Part shown: positions 1 to 7,200 of the stretch, in pieces
How positions within the stretch are numbered: position 1 is the first letter of the stretch
Layout: every line of letters begins with the position of its first letter
Assembly (NCBI GenBank): GCA_017385345.1
Contig: JAFNRY010000083.1
Span: 1 to 11,190 of the forward strand
DNA length: 11,190 nucleotides
Source: Kiritimatiellia bacterium
GTDB lineage: Bacteria > Verrucomicrobiota > Kiritimatiellia > RFP12 > UBA1067
Reading direction: 5' to 3'
Notes under the pieces: model-generated
Told to the model about the DNA's origin: nothing
Database searches by the model: none
The model's input: only the letters and a program-made list of their open reading frames with translations
Translations under genes and position numbers: made by a program

Positions 1-3000
1 GCCTACACCGAAGAAGGCGGCACCTACGACACCGACCTGCCGTCCGGCGGCGGCAAGGCGGCCGAATACTATCTCGGCGACAGTTGCGGCATCAAGGTAA
101 ATAACGTGCTGCCGGTGATCAGCATCGAATCGGAGAACACTACGTCCAACGCTTACGTGGTGGCAGGCGGGGCGGCGGCGAAGTCGATCCGCTGGGAGAT
201 TCCGTCTGACATAGACAACGACTTCACGCTCGGCTGGTGGGACGCGACGACTTCGGCCCTCAGCACCGACAAGAAGGGCATACTTGTCGAGATCGGCGGC
301 AACATCGAAAACGCCACCAACATCTACATCAGTTCAAAGACGCAGTCCACAACCGGAGTTAGGCCGTTCACGCCGGACTTCGGGACGAGGACGGGTCCAC
401 AGACGTTTACGATCTCCTTCCGCGACAAGGATGCGCTCGACATCAACGTCAAGACGTACGAGTACCACTACCGCGTGCTGCCGTCCAAGTCGCTGAAGCT
501 GACGGCGAGCGGCCCGTCGAAATCCAGTCCCGGCGCGTCCAGGCTTTCCGAACGCTACAGCCAGATGAAGGGCTCCGGCGGCCAGGGCCACGTCTATGCG
601 TCCAGCGCCAATTCGCGCTTCAAAGACGCCAAGGCCTTCACGCTCACGTGGAACTGCGCCAACGATCTCGTGGCCACGATATACGCGTGGGGCTACAAGG
701 CCCCGACCAACGGCGTCGCCACGCTCGACAACGGAAAACTCGACACGCACGACCAGCCGATCCTCTCCACGGGCAACGCCGGCGGCACCGAGGACGCCGT
801 CACCGACGAAAACTGCTACAAGTACGAAAGCGAATACGACTCGTTCTTCTACTGCTGGCTCCAGTACGCGGACACGGAGTCCGCCGGCGCTTCCGCCGAC
901 GCGACAGCGACCACGAGCGGGGAGACGGTTTCGCTGCTCAAGAACATAATCGCGCCCGAACGTCCCGGCCGCGACTCGACCCAGACGATATCTCTGCCCG
1001 CGACCGAAGACGACATCGCGGCATACGCAGACACGATAGCCGAGGCGATCTTCTCCGTCGAACTCTACAAGGAGGACAACCTCGGCGACATCAACGCCGA
1101 CGGCGTGCCGGACGTCTTCGCCCTCAGCACCGCGTGGCAGAGCGGCAAGAGCCTCATCGAAATGGCGATGGAGGAGGACCAGCAGAACGGCGCTTCCCAG
1201 GCCGCGGCTGCAACCGGCTCCGACATGTACGCCAACGACAACATCGCCCTCGCCAGCCGCAACCCGTCCGGCGACTACCTGCCGATCATCTTCGGGCAGT
1301 CCGGCGTCGATTACATCGCTTCCCCAACCAACGGCAATTATAACTACGCGCCGGCCGGACTGCCTTTCAAGACTCTTTGGAAAATCCGCGGCTTCGGCAC
1401 CGGCCTCAACCTCTCCGATGACAAGTGGACCGTTTCGGACCTCTCGTTCAGCAGGGACGAACTCCGCGCTTGGAGCAACTGGGTAGTCAGGACGCGCCTC
1501 GCGATCCCCGGCGGCAACAAGATCGAGTCGATCGACACCGTCGTCGATCCTGAAACCGGAGCGGAGACGTACGTCACGAACTACGCCATCGCCTCGATCG
1601 ACACCGATCCCGAAACCGGCGCCAGCACGACCAACTACGTCGTCGCGTCCTGGACGAACAGCATGGGCGACGTGGTGTACGATCCCGAAGCGGGCGTCGA
1701 TGCGCTCGCGGTCTTCTTCGACGAGACGACCGGCTCCTATACCAACACTGCTGGCGTCGTCGCGGAACCCAGTCTCGCCGAGTGGTGCCCCGAACCGGGC
1801 CTTTCCGGCCAGCGCATGGATCCGACGGTTGACGACACCGACGGCGACGGCTTCCCGGACGGCTGGGAATACTTCTTCTGGTACCAGGCGAAGGTCTGGC
1901 GCGAATGCGCCCTCTCCTACAAGGCCGAGATGTCAACCTGGGACTGGGAAGGAATGTCCGTGGCCGAATCCAACGCCCACGTGAAGATCGCCGACGTGTG
2001 GAACAAGCATCCCGGAATGCCGCTGCCGGGCCAGCGGTTCCTCTTCGAGCGCTTCAACCCCGACAACATCGTCTATGGAACCGAGATAACCGCGGAAGAG
2101 GTGATGGAGCGCTTCCATCCCGGAATCGAACTCGAAGCCGCGATCTACGCCGGCGTTCCTGACTTCGACGACGACGGCCTCTCCGATCTCGAAGAACTCG
2201 CCATCGGAACCAACCCCTGCCACTGGGACACCGACGGCGACCACATGAGCGACGGCTGGGAGGTTGTCAACGGCCTCAGCGCCGTCCTGCCCAACGCGGG
2301 CGACAACCCGGACAACGACTTCATGGCGTTCCTGCGGACGGGCGGCTATCCGGTGCTTGTCGAATGGGAGCCCGTCGAAAGCGACGACGAGGACGCCGGC
2401 GACGACGGAACCTCCGCGGAGGAGGATCGCGGCGATCCCGAGCCCTACGCCGACGGCGTCCGCATCACGGTCTTCACCAGCCTCGTCGAAGGAACGGACT
2501 ACAATGTCGACGGGTACGGCAACGCCATCATTCTGCGCGACGTCGAAGCCAAGGGCTTTACGTTCAATCCGCTTTTTGTGACGCGCGAAGACGGCGAGAG
2601 GGAGCTGATACGCTACGGCACGACCAACCACATGCAGTATTCGGAGGACGACGACGGCTGGATCTGGGGCCTGCCGATGGTTTCCAACATCGCGGTCACT
2701 TCCTCCGTGCCGGTCAGGGTCGGCATGCAGCTGCCGAAGTACGTCGATTACATTCTCGTCCACGCGCAGGTGAAGGGCGCCATCGGCTTCGATCCGCGCA
2801 CCGGATGGAACTCCGACGCGTTCGGCTACGTCTCGAGCCGCTGGAACGAAACTGGCAGGACGGAACTGCGCGAGGGCCAGGGCCGCGCCGTCAACACGCG
2901 TGCATACTCCAACCTCGACGAATATCTCGTCATGGACTACGTGCGCTACGTCCTCAACAGTTCCGGACTGAGAGGGTACGACGACTTCGACTTCAACTAC

Positions 3001-4248
3001 CATTCCGACAACGGCGGCAGGCTCGAGAGGCTCGATTCGGTCCTCAGGCTCCTCGCGGCGACGACGTGCCCGAACATCATCTTCAACGACGACGCCTTCC
3101 GCGGCGACGCCGCCTCGGAGAGCGACGAAGAGAGTTCCGGCCAGGCGTATTCCTACTGGAACGTTTCGCAGTACTACGCATTCGAGCGCGCGATCAACAT
3201 AGATCCGGCGTCCGGCAGGACGGGCTGGCACGGCGCGGACAGCGACGGCGACGGAATCCCCGACGGCTGGGAACTCTACAACAACTGCAATCCGCTCTTC
3301 TCGGTTGCGCTAACGACAGAAGTCCAGAAGCAGAGCCGCGACGGCGACGGAGTCAACACGATCCTCGAGTACGCCGGTTCCGATTCGTGCGAAATGTACA
3401 TGACGAAGTTCAAGACGGAGACGATCGACGACAACACGACCGTCCAGGGCGTCGATTTCTATGGATGCGCGTCGATCGCCGACAATTCGCCGACCAAGAG
3501 CGGCAGCCCCATATACGGCTGGATCAACAAGTTCTTCCCGACCGACCCGGACGACGAAGACACCGACGGCGACGGCATACTTGACGGCGCCGAAGGCGGA
3601 TACTGGCGCGAAGATTTCTACAACGGCGGCCAGATATTTGTCGACGCGCGCTTCAGCTTCATCTACGGCACGCCGGTCGATAACGGCAGCGTGTGCATCC
3701 GCGGCGGCGGCATGAACCCGTGCACGATCGATACCGACGGCGACGGTTTGCCGGACGGCTGGGAAATGCAGCACGCCGGTCTTGCGGTGGGCATACCTTC
3801 CATGACGATGCAGTACAACCCCAACCACTGGGCCAAGCTGATATCGCAGGCGACGTGGATCGCGGACCGTGTGAACGAATACTCCAGCGCAGCCAACACG
3901 GCGGCGCAGGCGGCCGCTGAAGCCGCCGCCGCAGAAGCCGCGGCAGCAGCGGGGAAGAAGGCGACGAGAGCGACGAGAGCGGCACCAACACCGTACAGGT
4001 CGTGGCGACCGATGTGTACTATATCGTCGGCGGCATGGACGCTACGTGGGGCGGCGATGCGAGGACGGAGATCCGCAACGACACCGAGGACTACTCGGCA
4101 AACGGAACGCGCGACGAACTCCTCGGCGTGTTCCGCGACGTCGATTTCGACCACGACGGCCTCGACAACTGGCAGGAATACTGCGTTCAGGCCCTGCGCC
4201 ATCTGCGCTACGACGACATCTCTACGCCTCTCATGGGCAGGCTGCTGA
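1..4248 (+). CDS. Giant TSP3-repeat surface protein, 5' portion (start outside window; frameshifted near 3954)
   Basis: Frame 1 is open from base 1, so the true start is upstream; the first GTG at 106 is internal, because the 35 codons before it are open and similar in composition. Codons 1-1318 encode a beta-rich acidic protein with no recognised enzyme motif. Visible in order: an Ig-like beta-rich stretch (about residues 35-165), an isolated DINADGVPD loop (363-371), a DPETG tandem repeat (516-565), then TSP3-like calcium loops with consensus DTDGDGxPDGWE near 612, 721, 743, 1080, 1187 and 1244. An alanine-rich helix follows at about 1298-1317. After 3954 this frame turns into Arg/Thr/Ser/Ala-rich sequence typical of a wrong frame in GC-rich DNA and stops at TGA 4246-4248, while the acidic, loop-bearing sequence continues in frame 3. 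The last ~98 codons are therefore probably not part of the original protein. Likely role, by inference: extracellular calcium-binding structural or adhesion protein. Confidence 0.85.
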   Translation, partial: AYTEEGGTYDTDLPSGGGKAAEYYLGDSCGIKVNNVLPVISIESENTTSNAYVVAGGAAAKSIRWEIPSDIDNDFTLGWWDATTSALSTDKKGILVEIGGNIENATNIYISSKTQSTTGVRPFTPDFGTRTGPQTFTISFRDKDALDINVKTYEYHYRVLPSKSLKLTASGPSKSSPGASRLSERYSQMKGSGGQGHVYASSANSRFKDAKAFTLTWNCANDLVATIYAWGYKAPTNGVATLDNGKLDTHDQPILSTGNAGGTEDAVTDENCYKYESEYDSFFYCWLQYADTESAGASADATATTSGETVSLLKNIIAPERPGRDSTQTISLPATEDDIAAYADTIAEAIFSVELYKEDNLGDINADGVPDVFALSTAWQSGKSLIEMAMEEDQQNGASQAAAATGSDMYANDNIALASRNPSGDYLPIIFGQSGVDYIASPTNGNYNYAPAGLPFKTLWKIRGFGTGLNLSDDKWTVSDLSFSRDELRAWSNWVVRTRLAIPGGNKIESIDTVVDPETGAETYVTNYAIASIDTDPETGASTTNYVVASWTNSMGDVVYDPEAGVDALAVFFDETTGSYTNTAGVVAEPSLAEWCPEPGLSGQRMDPTVDDTDGDGFPDGWEYFFWYQAKVWRECALSYKAEMSTWDWEGMSVAESNAHVKIADVWNKHPGMPLPGQRFLFERFNPDNIVYGTEITAEEVMERFHPGIELEAAIYAGVPDFDDDGLSDLEELAIGTNPCHWDTDGDHMSDGWEVVNGLSAVLPNAGDNPDNDFMAFLRTGGYPVLVEWEPVESDDEDAGDDGTSAEEDRGDPEPYADGVRITVFTSLVEGTDYNVDGYGNAIILRDVEAKGFTFNPLFVTREDGERELIRYGTTNHMQYSEDDDGWIWGLPMVSNIAVTSSVPVRVGMQLPKYVDYILVHAQVKGAIGFDPRTGWNSDAFGYVSSRWNETGRTELREGQGRAVNTRAYSNLDEYLVMDYVRYVLNSSGLRGYDDFDFNYHSDNGGRLERLDSVLRLLAATTCPNIIFNDDAFRGDAASESDEESSGQAYSYWNVSQYYAFERAINIDPASGRTGWHGADSDGDGIPDGWELYNNCNPLFSVALTTEVQKQSRDGDGVNTILEYAGSDSCEMYMTKFKTETIDDNTTVQGVDFYGCASIADNSPTKSGSPIYGWINKFFPTDPDDEDTDGDGILDGAEGGYWREDFYNGGQIFVDARFSFIYGTPVDNGSVCIRGGGMNPCTIDTDGDGLPDGWEMQHAGLAVGIPSMTMQYNPNHWAKLISQATWIADRVNEYSSAANTAAQAAAEAAAAEAAAAAGKKATRATRAAPTPYRSWRPMCTISSAAWTLRGAAMRGRRSATTPRTTRQTERATNSSACSATSISTTTASTTGRNTAFRPCAICATTTSLRLSWAGC
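103..500 (+). other. Beta-rich Ig/PKD-like segment (tentative)
   Basis: Residues about 35-165 alternate hydrophobic and polar residues, with strand-like pieces such as AKSIRWEIP, QTFTISFRDKD and YEYHYRVLP, as in bacterial Ig-like or PKD-type beta-sandwiches. No diagnostic motif is present, so this is a fold-level guess. Confidence 0.3.
501..1530 (+). other. Unrecognised module with one isolated Asp-rich loop
   Basis: This coding stretch of about 340 residues matches no domain I can name. It holds aromatic-rich strand-like pieces (AFTLTWNCA, SFFYCWLQYA) and one loop, DINADGVPD at 1087-1113, with the Asp/Asn spacing of a dockerin or TSP3 calcium loop but no following DGWE. Confidence 0.4.
1546..1695 (+). 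repeat. Short in-frame tandem repeat, DPETGA...TNY-V/I-AS unit
   Basis: Unit 1 starts at 1546 (DPETGAETYVTNYAIAS) and unit 2 at 1606 (DPETGASTTNYVVAS). A decayed third unit begins at 1681 (DPEAGVDAL). The first two are clearly alike at DNA level, for example GATCCTGAAACCGG and GATCCCGAAACCGG. Unit spacing is 60 then 75 bases, all in frame. This looks like a small local duplication in a linker before the first DGWE loop. Confidence 0.7.
1831..2262 (+). repeat. TSP3-like calcium-loop cluster 1
   Basis: Three Asp-rich loops: DDTDGDGFPDGWE (1831-1869), DFDDDGLSDLEE (2161-2196) and DTDGDHMSDGWE (2227-2262). Asp at positions 1, 3, 5 and 9 of DxDGDGxxD is the ligand pattern of thrombospondin type 3 and EF-hand-like bacterial calcium loops, and GWE follows as a family-typical end. 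The third loop has His where Gly is usual. The 97-residue spacer between the first two loops (about 1870-2160) is Trp-rich and unrecognised. Confidence 0.75.
2377..2442 (+). other. Acidic low-complexity linker
   Basis: About 22 residues dominated by Asp, Glu, Gly and Ser (starting ESDDEDAGDDG). It resembles the linkers at 3103-3150, 3954-3983 and 8622-8684, and probably forms a flexible spacer between folded modules. Confidence 0.6.
2443..3237 (+). other. VHAQV module, copy 1
   Basis: A module of about 265 residues between a DGWE loop (2227-2262) and the next one (3238-3273). It carries YILVHAQVKGAIGFDPRTGW at 2749-2808 and NLDEYLVMDYVRYVL after it. The same order recurs in shorter form at 9957-10544 (VVLVHAQVYERFGFDSRT, then ALDKYMVLRYFEALG, then DTDGDGIPDGWELY). 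The function is unknown to me; an acidic stretch (SESDEESSG) lies within it near 3115-3138. Confidence 0.6.
3238..3372 (+). repeat. TSP3-like calcium-loop cluster 2
   Basis: DSDGDGIPDGWE (3238-3273) is a full-consensus loop, followed by a shorter relative, RDGDGVNTILEY (3337-3372), whose DGDGV...EY pattern matches the paired second loop seen in TSP3-like arrays. Confidence 0.75.
3559..3765 (+). repeat. TSP3-like calcium-loop cluster 3
   Basis: DTDGDGILDGAE (3559-3594) and DTDGDGLPDGWE (3730-3765) flank a 45-residue Gly- and aromatic-rich spacer. Both loops keep the full Asp ligand spacing; the first lacks the Trp. Confidence 0.8.
3892..3983 (+). other. Alanine-rich helix and acidic linker, interrupted by the frameshift
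   Basis: Frame 1 encodes about 21 residues that are nearly all Ala with spaced Glu and Gln (3892-3954), a likely alpha-helix. With the frame corrected, the next residues in frame 3 are GEEGDESDESG, partly encoded by a perfect 9-base direct repeat, GCGACGAGA at 3961-3969 and 3970-3978. Such low-complexity coding DNA is prone to slippage and to sequencing or assembly error. Confidence 0.7.
3945..3962 (+). other. Frameshift site (-1) in a G4 run
   Basis: The coding frame moves from frame 1 to frame 3 between 3921 (frame 3 is closed by TGA at 3918-3920) and about 3960. The run GGGG at 3951-3954 is the most economical place: adding one G would give GCG GGG GAA GAA GGC GAC GAG, joining the alanine-rich helix directly to a Gly-Glu-Asp linker like others in this protein. 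A one-base deletion (real or from sequencing or assembly) explains it. There is no canonical X XXY YYZ slippery heptamer: 3948-3954 reads AGCGGGG, where only the GGG codon could re-pair after slipping back by one base. Confidence 0.8.
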
Positions 4249-7200
4249 CGGAAGGCGAGTACGACGAAACCGCGTCGCGGCTTCTCACGGCGCACACGCA
4301 GCAGTTCATGCGCCCCTCGGCCGAGACTAACGTCCTGCCGTTCGTGCAGTTCGACCCCGCCAGCCCCGCCACGTTCGCGGCCAACGCCGCCGCCGCGTGG
4401 TACGGCGGCGACGAAGTCCTCGAGCACTACGTCGTGACGACCGGCGTCCGCCGCGTCCAGAAGACCGACGCGTCCGGCAACATCGTCGTAGTCGAGGAGC
4501 CCGTGATCGCGGAGAGGACGCGCGTGCTTCCCGCGGCGGCGGAGGTCGCGAAGCGCGTCTCGCTTTCAAAGCCCGGCTACCAGAAGGCGTGGAACGACGC
4601 CGGCTGGCGCGCGCTCGGCTACTTCGCCCGCCCGCCGAAGCACTTCGACAAGGCGCGCCTTGGCTCCGTCGAGGTCAATGAACTTCCCGGGTTCTTCATG
4701 CTCCCCGTCACCGGCTCCATGTGCATCTTCGGCAGCTCGGCGCAGATCGAGCGCGCCCACGGCTACGTTGCCGGCTACGCGACGACCGATCCGCGCATTG
4801 CCGACACAGACGGCGACGGCATGGACGATTACTACGAGCTTTTCCACGGCCTCAACCCGATCCTTGGCACCCAGCCGGGCGACGAACTCTCCTCTTCGAC
4901 CCAGAGCGAATGGCAGAATACGGTCCGCGGCAAGCACGGCGACATTATCGCCCTCGCCTACTGGATGGGCAGGCCCAAGGCCGAAGCGTATTGCAGGCCT
5001 TTCAACGCCTACTTCAACGAATGGATCTATCCGACGTTCGACAGAGGGGCCGCCGAAGCGGGCCGCGAAACGCAGCCCTCCGGCGTGACCCAGCTTCGCG
5101 CGCCCGCCGCCTACGATCCGGTCCTCTATCCATGGACGATGGGTTCGCCCATGGCAGACGCCGACGGCGACGGTGTGCGCAACGACGAGGAGAAGCCCCT
5201 CGCCAATGTCGCCGATCCACTTCCGACCCACACCGACCCGACCCCGCTGTGGTTCACCGAGAGCACGTCGCGCTCAAGCTACACTTGGCAGTACTACTGG
5301 CCCGGCACGGTGCTCTACCAGATGATCTACAAGGATTTTGTCAGGGACAGCAGCCGCAACTTCAACAACGGCAGGTGGATGTTCGCGTTCGAGGAGAACG
5401 AGGGCTACGACACCGACAACGATTTCACGCCTGATTCGTTCGAAGTGATCAAGATGACGACCCCGTACTCCGACCCGTTGAAGTTCACCGATCCGTTCAG
5501 ACGCCAGGCCCTCTGGTTCCCTGGAGAGAATTCGGTTGCCATGTCCTTCGAGCCGGCGTACAGAGACGACGGCAGCGCCGATACGCTCAGGCAGTTCACG
5601 GTCGAATGCTGGGTCATGCCCGAGGAGACGCGCCGCGCCCAGACGATAATCGAGCGCTCCTGCGCCTACGAGGGCGACGCTGTCAACAAGAACGCCGTGT
5701 CGATCCGCGCCAACTTCAGGATCGGCATTTCCGCGCAGGGCGAGATCTACGGAATGTTCGACAATACTGACGCCAAGGAATCGGGCGCCGACGAGCCGCT
5801 CAGTTGCCAGCGCGTGAACGGCGGCGCGATCGAGCCGGGCGTCTGGAGCCACGTCGCCATAACGTTCGACGGCACGGAACTCAAGATCTACCTCAACGGA
5901 GCGCTCCGCAGCAGCGCAAGGACGACGCTCGTGCCGGCGAACGGCATCTACGGCGTGGTGCAGGACACGACGTCCGCCTCCACGTTCCCGGTGACGCCGA
6001 AGAGGTTCAAGACGACGCCGTCCGCGTTCTACGTCGGCGCGAGGCCGAAGACTAAGGCGTACGCCGCGCTCTATCCGTACTATCTGAAAGTCACGGCCCC
6101 CGACAGCCCCGCGAGCAGGGACGCCGAGCTCATCGACGTATCCGAGCACCTGGAGACGTTCGACAACTTCCAGGAGTTCTTCAAGGGCTACGTCGATGAA
6201 GTGCGCGTCTGGGACGGCGCGCGGACCGGCGCGGACATACTCGACGACCATGCCAGGACGCTGACCTTCGACGAAATCAAGCAGAACCGCGAGGAGGTCT
6301 ATTCCGTGTGGCTCGGCGGTGGAACGCGCAAGAACAACGACGGCAATCCGACGCTGCCGGTCGAGCTGATGTTCCACTATTCGTTCGACGATCTGCCGGG
6401 AGCGGTGGAGGCTGAGGACGTGGCGACCGCGCCGCTCGGCTTCGACTCCAGCGTGGCCGCGGCCGCGGAGAACGACTACATCTCCAATCCCGACCTGAAC
6501 GTCTCCGGCGGATATTCCAACATCCTCGAACTCAAGAACGCGTTCAGAGACAGCGCCGGCGACGGCACGGTCGCCGGCGGCCTCAAGGTCGGCTGGTGGA
6601 ACCGCACCGCCCTCGCCAGCACGGTCTATACCGACAGGCGCATCGTGCCCTGGATCCAGAACACCGTCGAGCACCTGCCGATAGTCGATGGCACCTCCGT
6701 GGACAGCTACATGTACTCCGAATACCTCGGCAGCGGCTACACGCCCGCTTCGCAGCAGGGAATCGGCCAGTACTCGTTCCACAACGAGGCCATGCCGTAC
6801 AGGCGTTCGACGTACAGCTACGACTACCTCGAGCACGGCACGCGCGCCGCCCTGCTCGCCAAGGCGTATCCTTCCAGCTACGCCGTCTCGAACGCCTACA
6901 ATCGCATCCGCTTCCGCAGGTGGCGTTCGTACACGGGCACTACCGACCTCGTCCCGCTCGGCGGCACGTTCGCCAAGCGCTGCCCGCAAATGTGGGACGG
7001 CAACGTAGGCACGGCGTGGGAGAACTCCGGCGGCGCCGACGGCAACGGCGACGGCATTCCGGACTGGTACGAGGAATACGCGCGCAACAACTACTCGCCG
7101 ATTCTCGATCCGGGCGCGTCCCTCGCATGGAGCACGCTCGTCGATTACCACGGGGCAGAAATCTCCGCAGGCCTGGCGTACGTCATCGACATCGCGCGCG

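Noticed and set aside
1933..3231. 432-codon open frame on the minus strand
   Set aside because: In antisense register with frame 1, Val/Asp/Arg-rich, no recognisable motif; a shadow of the giant gene.
3948..3954. Programmed -1 ribosomal frameshift signal
   Set aside because: AGCGGGG is not an X XXY YYZ heptamer and I could not establish a downstream pseudoknot, so recoding is kept only as a remote alternative to a one-base deletion.
3955..4248. Frame 1 tail as the genuine C-terminus of a first protein
   Set aside because: The residues are Arg/Thr/Ser/Ala low-complexity typical of out-of-frame GC-rich DNA, while frame 3 carries FDHDGLDNWQE and other family-like sequence over the same bases.
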